A stretch of DNA of 7,007 nucleotides. It comes from Desulfobacteraceae bacterium. Lineage in GTDB: Bacteria; Desulfobacterota; Desulfobacteria; Desulfobacterales; Desulfobacteraceae. The position numbers and the translations under genes are program-made. Of the stretch, positions 4,035 through 7,007 are shown in pieces; within the stretch, counting starts at the first letter, position 1, and every line of letters starts with the position of its first letter. The stretch spans positions 1 to 7,007 of the forward strand of contig PIVQ01000375.1 of assembly GCA_003354055.1 (NCBI GenBank), given 5' to 3'. Below the pieces are notes generated by a model that had not been told where the DNA came from, did not search any database, and saw only the letters and a program-made list of their open reading frames with translations.

Positions 4035-6953
4035 TTATTGCAGCAGGCTCATGATATTCTCAGCAGATGCATTGGCCTGGGCCAGGGCATAGGAACCGGT
4101 CTGGCTTAAAAGCTGCATTTTTGAGAAGATCATGGACTCTTCTGCAAAGTCAACGTCCCGTATGGTGGATTCCGAGGCCTGGATATTGGTCTTGGTAACA
4201 GACAGGTTCGAAATCGTGGACGATAGTTGATTCTGCACCGAACCCAGGGATGCCCGTATCTCATCAATGTCGGCCAGGGCGGAGTCCGCAATGCTGATTG
4301 CCCTTTGGGCGCTTTCAGAGTCCAGAACACTCAGATCCGACAGTTTATAGGTTTCCGTATCACTGAGTCCTACTGAGCCTGAGTTCGCTGTATTTACTGC
4401 CAGTTCAGAGCCTGCCGCTATGTCGCTTCCCTCCACCAGGACCATGTCTTCGGACAGGGTTATCGTTGCATTAACATAGAGATCTGTTGTCAATACATCT
4501 CCCGCCTCAAGTTCAACAGAACTACCTCCACCTCCGGTGGCGGTGTTGAGTGTCATATCCTGATTGATGGTTGTTCCGGCCGCTAAAAGGGTATCTTGGA
4601 CCAGTTTTGTACCGGCCGTGACACTCATATCACTGTCCAGTGTGACCCCTGGTGCAGCGACGGTGATTGAGCCGCCAATTGTAGATCCTTCCGCAAGGGT
4701 ACTGCCGCTCTCAATGGTGGAGCCGCTGCTAAGCTCCGTCCGTTTATAAGTTTCCAGATCACCTAAAGTGCTGCTTAAGGCCCCTCCCATGACATAGGTA
4801 TTGTTACCGAGAATCGAACCGGCAAGCATTTCACTGCCTGCGGCCAGTTCAGATCCGGATTCAAGGACCATATCGTTGGCAAGTGTGGCTGTATCGGTTG
4901 TGGCAGTGTAGGCTGATGTTGTGATTGCTGAGGCACTTATAGAATCTTCCGTGATGATGGAACCTGCCGCTATGGTTTGATTCCCGCCGGTATCTAATAT
5001 ACCTCCGTTGCCTGAAGTCAGGTCTGCGGACAAGACCTGATCCCCGCTTAGGGTTATACTGCTTCCATAGGTGAATGTGTCACCCACCTCAAGAACACCG
5101 GCCGTGGTGACTAAGGTTGGACCGTCCCATGTCGTGTCTGCCCCGGAAGTCGTAAGGGTGAGTACACTTCCATCTGCTATCAGACTGCCTGCCTTGATCA
5201 CGGAAGTCGCACCGGATGTTCCCCAGGTCACAGTTGCACTGGAGTCCGTACTGTGCAGATAAAGTGTGTCTGTAAGTGCTGTGGCAGCTGCTATGGTTTG
5301 TGTGCCGGCCGTGTCTGTATTGTAGGTAACACCGATCTCAAATTCCGCTCCCATGGTTGATCCGTTGGCCAGAACCGATCCGGCTTTGATCTGGGTGTTA
5401 TTTGCTGTGGCGCTGTCGTATGCCAGAGTCATATTCGATGATAATGTGACATCCCTTGACAATATAACTGCATTTGCAAGGGTGCTCCCTACACTGTATA
5501 CAACAGTGGAACCTGTGGCTGTTGAGGTGAATTGTGTTGTGACAACAGTGCCTTTACCCAGCGTAGTATATTTATCCAGAGTGGTGCCCTCTGTGACGAG
5601 CATATCCTGCTCCAGAGAGGTGACCCCTGAGCCGGAACTGCCAAAAATATCACCGGCAATGGTCACTGCTCCGCCTATGGTTGTTCCTTTTGCAAGTTCG
5701 GTTGTTGCGTAAAGGGTGCTGCCTGCCTCAAGTTCAAAATCCAACTGGGTCGATGATATTGTGGATTCCACCAATGTGTCTCCGCCGACTTGGGTACCTG
5801 AAGCAAGCTCAGAACCTGCCTTGATTGTGGATCCGGATGCAATGACTGAATCCTCAACGGTTTCCAGATCACCGGATATAACGATATCTCCACCAGTGGC
5901 ACCTGCGCCGATACCTTCAATCTGAAACTCGCTGACCCCGCTTTGGGTGAGTTCAAGGTAGCCGATGGTTGACATCTGGCTGCCTGTACTGCCGAAGACA
6001 TTGGTTATGCTGCCGTCCACCTCAATGGCGCGGCCGTCCGTAGAGCTTAAAGTGATCTTTCCGTCACTGGTCATATAAGCTTCCACACCGGTTTCAGATG
6101 TTTTGCCGTTGATGGCATTGACCAGGGAACCGCTTCCGTCGTTGTCTTCCACCTTGATGGCTCCGATGGTTACCCCGTTGATGGCAAACTTATCCCCGGT
6201 TGTTTCTCCCTGAATGGCAATGGATGATGTCGTCGTTACGATTGCATTCGCACTGATTCCTGTAACAGAGGTGTATCGGTTTAGCTCTGCCTCTAATGCG
6301 CCTATACCATTTTCAGGATCATTATTATATTGGAGATCAACGGTGCTCAAGGTCAGCTCTTCACCGGTGATAGCACTGGTGATGGTGAGCTGAACCTCTC
6401 CTCCTGCAGATGAAGCCATGCTTAGCTGGGCCTGGGAAATATGCCCGACCTTGCTGGACTCAGTGGAATCAATTGAAATATTTGCCGTTTCATTGGCAAA
6501 GGCGCCGACCTGTATGGATTTGTCGGAAAATGTTCCGGATAAGAGTTTTTGGCCGTTGAAAGAAGTGGTAGTTGCTATGGCATCCAGTTCTTCCATTAAT
6601 TTATCAATATCATTCTGGATGGCCTGCCGGGTTGAGGTCGTCTGTGAGTCGGAGGCTGCCTGGATGGCTTTGGTTTTAATGGTGTTGATGATATTGATGG
6701 ATTCCTGAAGTGCCCCGTCAGCCGTCTGCACCATGGAGATGCCGTCATTGGCATTCCGGATTGCCTGCCCGATTCCCAAGGACTGAGCCTTGAGAGAGTC
6801 GGCAATGGACATGCCGGATGAATCATCTGCGGCCTTGTTAATACGAAGTCCCGTGGAGAGACGTTCAAGCGACGAGCTTAGCTGCGAATCATTGGCTATC
6901 ATGCTCCTGTGAGCATTTAACGCTGCAATGTTGGTGTTGATTTTTAAGGTCAT
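4035..6953 (-). CDS. fliC: Giant flagellin FliC with hexapeptide-repeat central domain
   Basis: This is the filament subunit, 972 residues long against about 270-500 for ordinary flagellins. The N-terminal D0/D1 region (residues 1-165) is canonical: INTNIAALNAHR, LERLSTGLRINKAADDSSG (29-47), ANDGISMVQTADGAL (68-82), FNGQKLLSG (132-140) and QVGAFANETANISI. The C-terminal D1/D0 helix (about 875-972) is canonical too, with SVQNQL, RDVDFAEES (932-940) and an LLQ end. A Flagellin_IN-like module (about 228-311) contains KFAINGVTIG, LVNAING and TGVEAYMTSDGKITLSS. Residues 371-856 are mostly hexapeptide repeats, annotated separately. There is no cysteine, only two Trp (577, 609) and three Pro (213, 612, 768), and Ser, Thr, Gly and Ala dominate. 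No HExxH protease motif is present. The start has GGGAGG (6968-6963) nine bases upstream of the ATG. It should be exported by the flagellar type III system with FliS as chaperone. Confidence 0.95.
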   Translation of the reverse strand: MTLKINTNIAALNAHRSMIANDSQLSSSLERLSTGLRINKAADDSSGMSIADSLKAQSLGIGQAIRNANDGISMVQTADGALQESINIINTIKTKAIQAASDSQTTSTRQAIQNDIDKLMEELDAIATTTSFNGQKLLSGTFSDKSIQVGAFANETANISIDSTESSKVGHISQAQLSMASSAGGEVQLTITSAITGEELTLSTVDLQYNNDPENGIGALEAELNRYTSVTGISANAIVTTTSSIAIQGETTGDKFAINGVTIGAIKVEDNDGSGSLVNAINGKTSETGVEAYMTSDGKITLSSTDGRAIEVDGSITNVFGSTGSQMSTIGYLELTQSGVSEFQIEGIGAGATGGDIVISGDLETVEDSVIASGSTIKAGSELASGTQVGGDTLVESTISSTQLDFELEAGSTLYATTELAKGTTIGGAVTIAGDIFGSSGSGVTSLEQDMLVTEGTTLDKYTTLGKGTVVTTQFTSTATGSTVVYSVGSTLANAVILSRDVTLSSNMTLAYDSATANNTQIKAGSVLANGSTMGAEFEIGVTYNTDTAGTQTIAAATALTDTLYLHSTDSSATVTWGTSGATSVIKAGSLIADGSVLTLTTSGADTTWDGPTLVTTAGVLEVGDTFTYGSSITLSGDQVLSADLTSGNGGILDTGGNQTIAAGSIITEDSISASAITTSAYTATTDTATLANDMVLESGSELAAGSEMLAGSILGNNTYVMGGALSSTLGDLETYKRTELSSGSTIESGSTLAEGSTIGGSITVAAPGVTLDSDMSVTAGTKLVQDTLLAAGTTINQDMTLNTATGGGGSSVELEAGDVLTTDLYVNATITLSEDMVLVEGSDIAAGSELAVNTANSGSVGLSDTETYKLSDLSVLDSESAQRAISIADSALADIDEIRASLGSVQNQLSSTISNLSVTKTNIQASESTIRDVDFAEESMIFSKMQLLSQTGSYALAQANASAENIMSLLQ
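4386..5843 (-). repeat. Hexapeptide (beta-solenoid-like) repeat region inside flagellin
   Basis: Flagellin residues 371-856 follow a six-residue period, [LIVM]-x-x-[G/D/N]-[S/T/M]-x. Examples in register are IASGST-IKAGSE-LASGTQ (371-388), LEAGST-LYATTE-LAKGTT (408-425), VTEGTT-LDKYTT-LGKGTV (453-470), LESGSE-LAAGSE-MLAGSI (697-714) and LSSGST-IESGST-LAEGST (741-758). I count roughly 50 hexads in about 11 runs, separated by irregular stretches (for example 541-585, 604-619 and 673-690). The pattern fits the classical left-handed beta-helix hexapeptide motif ([LIV]-[GAED]-x2-[STAV]-x), in which each three hexads make one coil. The fold is inferred from periodicity; the periodicity itself is directly visible. 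At DNA level the copies have diverged too much to be simple tandem repeats. Confidence 0.85.
6021..6272 (-). other. Flagellin_IN-like module in flagellin
   Basis: Residues 228-311 of the flagellin look like one copy of the Flagellin_IN type surface module: a beta strand, then GDKFAINGVTIG, a helix LVNAINGKTSETGV, and the hairpin DGKITLSSTDGRAIEV. Related modules appear in the middle of FliD in this window. It separates the canonical N-terminal D1 region from the hexapeptide-repeat region and probably forms an outer D2-like domain. Confidence 0.7.
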
Positions 6954-7007
6954 GGTCTTTTTCCTCCCTGAAGCAATAAATCCTTTTTTAAATTTGCGAC
7001 CAATGCC
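6954..7007 (-). promoter_or_regulatory. fliC leader with Shine-Dalgarno and possible CsrA-binding GGA motifs
   Basis: The visible 54 bp upstream of fliC hold GGGAGG (6968-6963) as the ribosome binding site. There are GGA trinucleotides at 6983-6981 (in AAGGA), 6967-6965 (in AGGGA) and 6964-6962. Two of these fit the A-N-GGA core bound by CsrA, one overlapping the Shine-Dalgarno and one about 14 bases upstream, which is the layout expected for CsrA repression of flagellin. I see no sigma-28 -10/-35 pair in these bases, so the promoter probably lies beyond the right edge. GGA at a Shine-Dalgarno is common by chance, so the CsrA reading is an inference supported by fliW in the same locus. Confidence 0.45.

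Noticed and set aside
5353..5712. Plus-strand open frame of 119 codons opposite fliC
   Set aside because: It lies antisense to the hexapeptide region, has no ribosome binding site that stands out, and its composition mirrors the repeat codons below it. The same holds for the other plus-strand frames within fliC, fliD and flaG.
4386..6272. Flagellinolysin-type metalloprotease insert
   Set aside because: Some large flagellins carry a peptidase domain with an HExxH motif. No such motif occurs here, and the central region has only one His (567).
4035..6953. Large adhesin or autotransporter instead of a flagellin
   Set aside because: Hexapeptide and beta-helix repeats suggested an adhesin, but both polymerisation ends are canonical flagellin, there is no signal peptide or translocator domain, and the neighbours are fliD, fliS and flaG.
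6954..7007. Sigma-28 or sigma-54 promoter for fliC within the right edge
   Set aside because: No GCCGATAA-like -10 or GG/GC pair with proper spacing is seen in these 54 bases. The promoter is probably outside the window.

Overview
This 7 kb window is a late-flagellar cluster. It holds six protein-coding genes and no recognisable mobile element, RNA gene or CRISPR array. The flagellin ends (N-terminal SLERLSTGLRI-type helix, the IQVGAFANETANISI block, C-terminal RDVDFAEES), the gene order fliC-fliD-fliS-(chaperone)-flaG and the nearby fliW point to a Gram-negative sulfate-reducer-like member of Desulfobacterota, probably Desulfobacteraceae-like. That placement rests on family recognition only, with no database search, and is moderate at best.

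Layout from left to right. Bases 1-414 (+) are the 3' part of fliW, whose first few codons lie outside the window. Bases 415-471 are a short convergent intergenic gap with an 11-bp direct repeat and an A/T hairpin. On the minus strand, read from right to left, come fliC (6953-4035), a strong intrinsic terminator (4004-3955), a sigma-28-like promoter (3950-3924), fliD (3887-1809), fliS (1794-1306), a FliT/FlgN-like chaperone gene (1290-880) and flaG (855-472). The last four genes are separated by only 14-24 bp, each has a strong Shine-Dalgarno sequence, and they read as one operon.

How the genes work together. FliC is the filament subunit. FliS should chaperone it to the export apparatus, FliD caps the growing filament, the FliT/FlgN-like protein is the probable chaperone for a cap or junction protein, and FlaG is linked to filament length. 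FliW in other bacteria binds free flagellin and CsrA, so coupling flagellin secretion to flagellin mRNA translation. Here the flagellin leader carries GGA motifs at and just upstream of its Shine-Dalgarno sequence, which fits that circuit.

The most striking feature is the 972-residue flagellin. Between normal polymerisation ends it carries about 500 residues dominated by hexapeptides of the form [LIVM]-x-x-[G/D/N]-[S/T/M]-x, in register over long runs. This is the sequence signature of a beta-solenoid, most like the left-handed beta-helix hexapeptide pattern. It predicts a filament decorated with a large, regular surface domain. The 692-residue FliD is also enlarged by several Flagellin_IN-like modules, and FliS has an unusual Pro/Ser/Gln/Tyr-rich tail.
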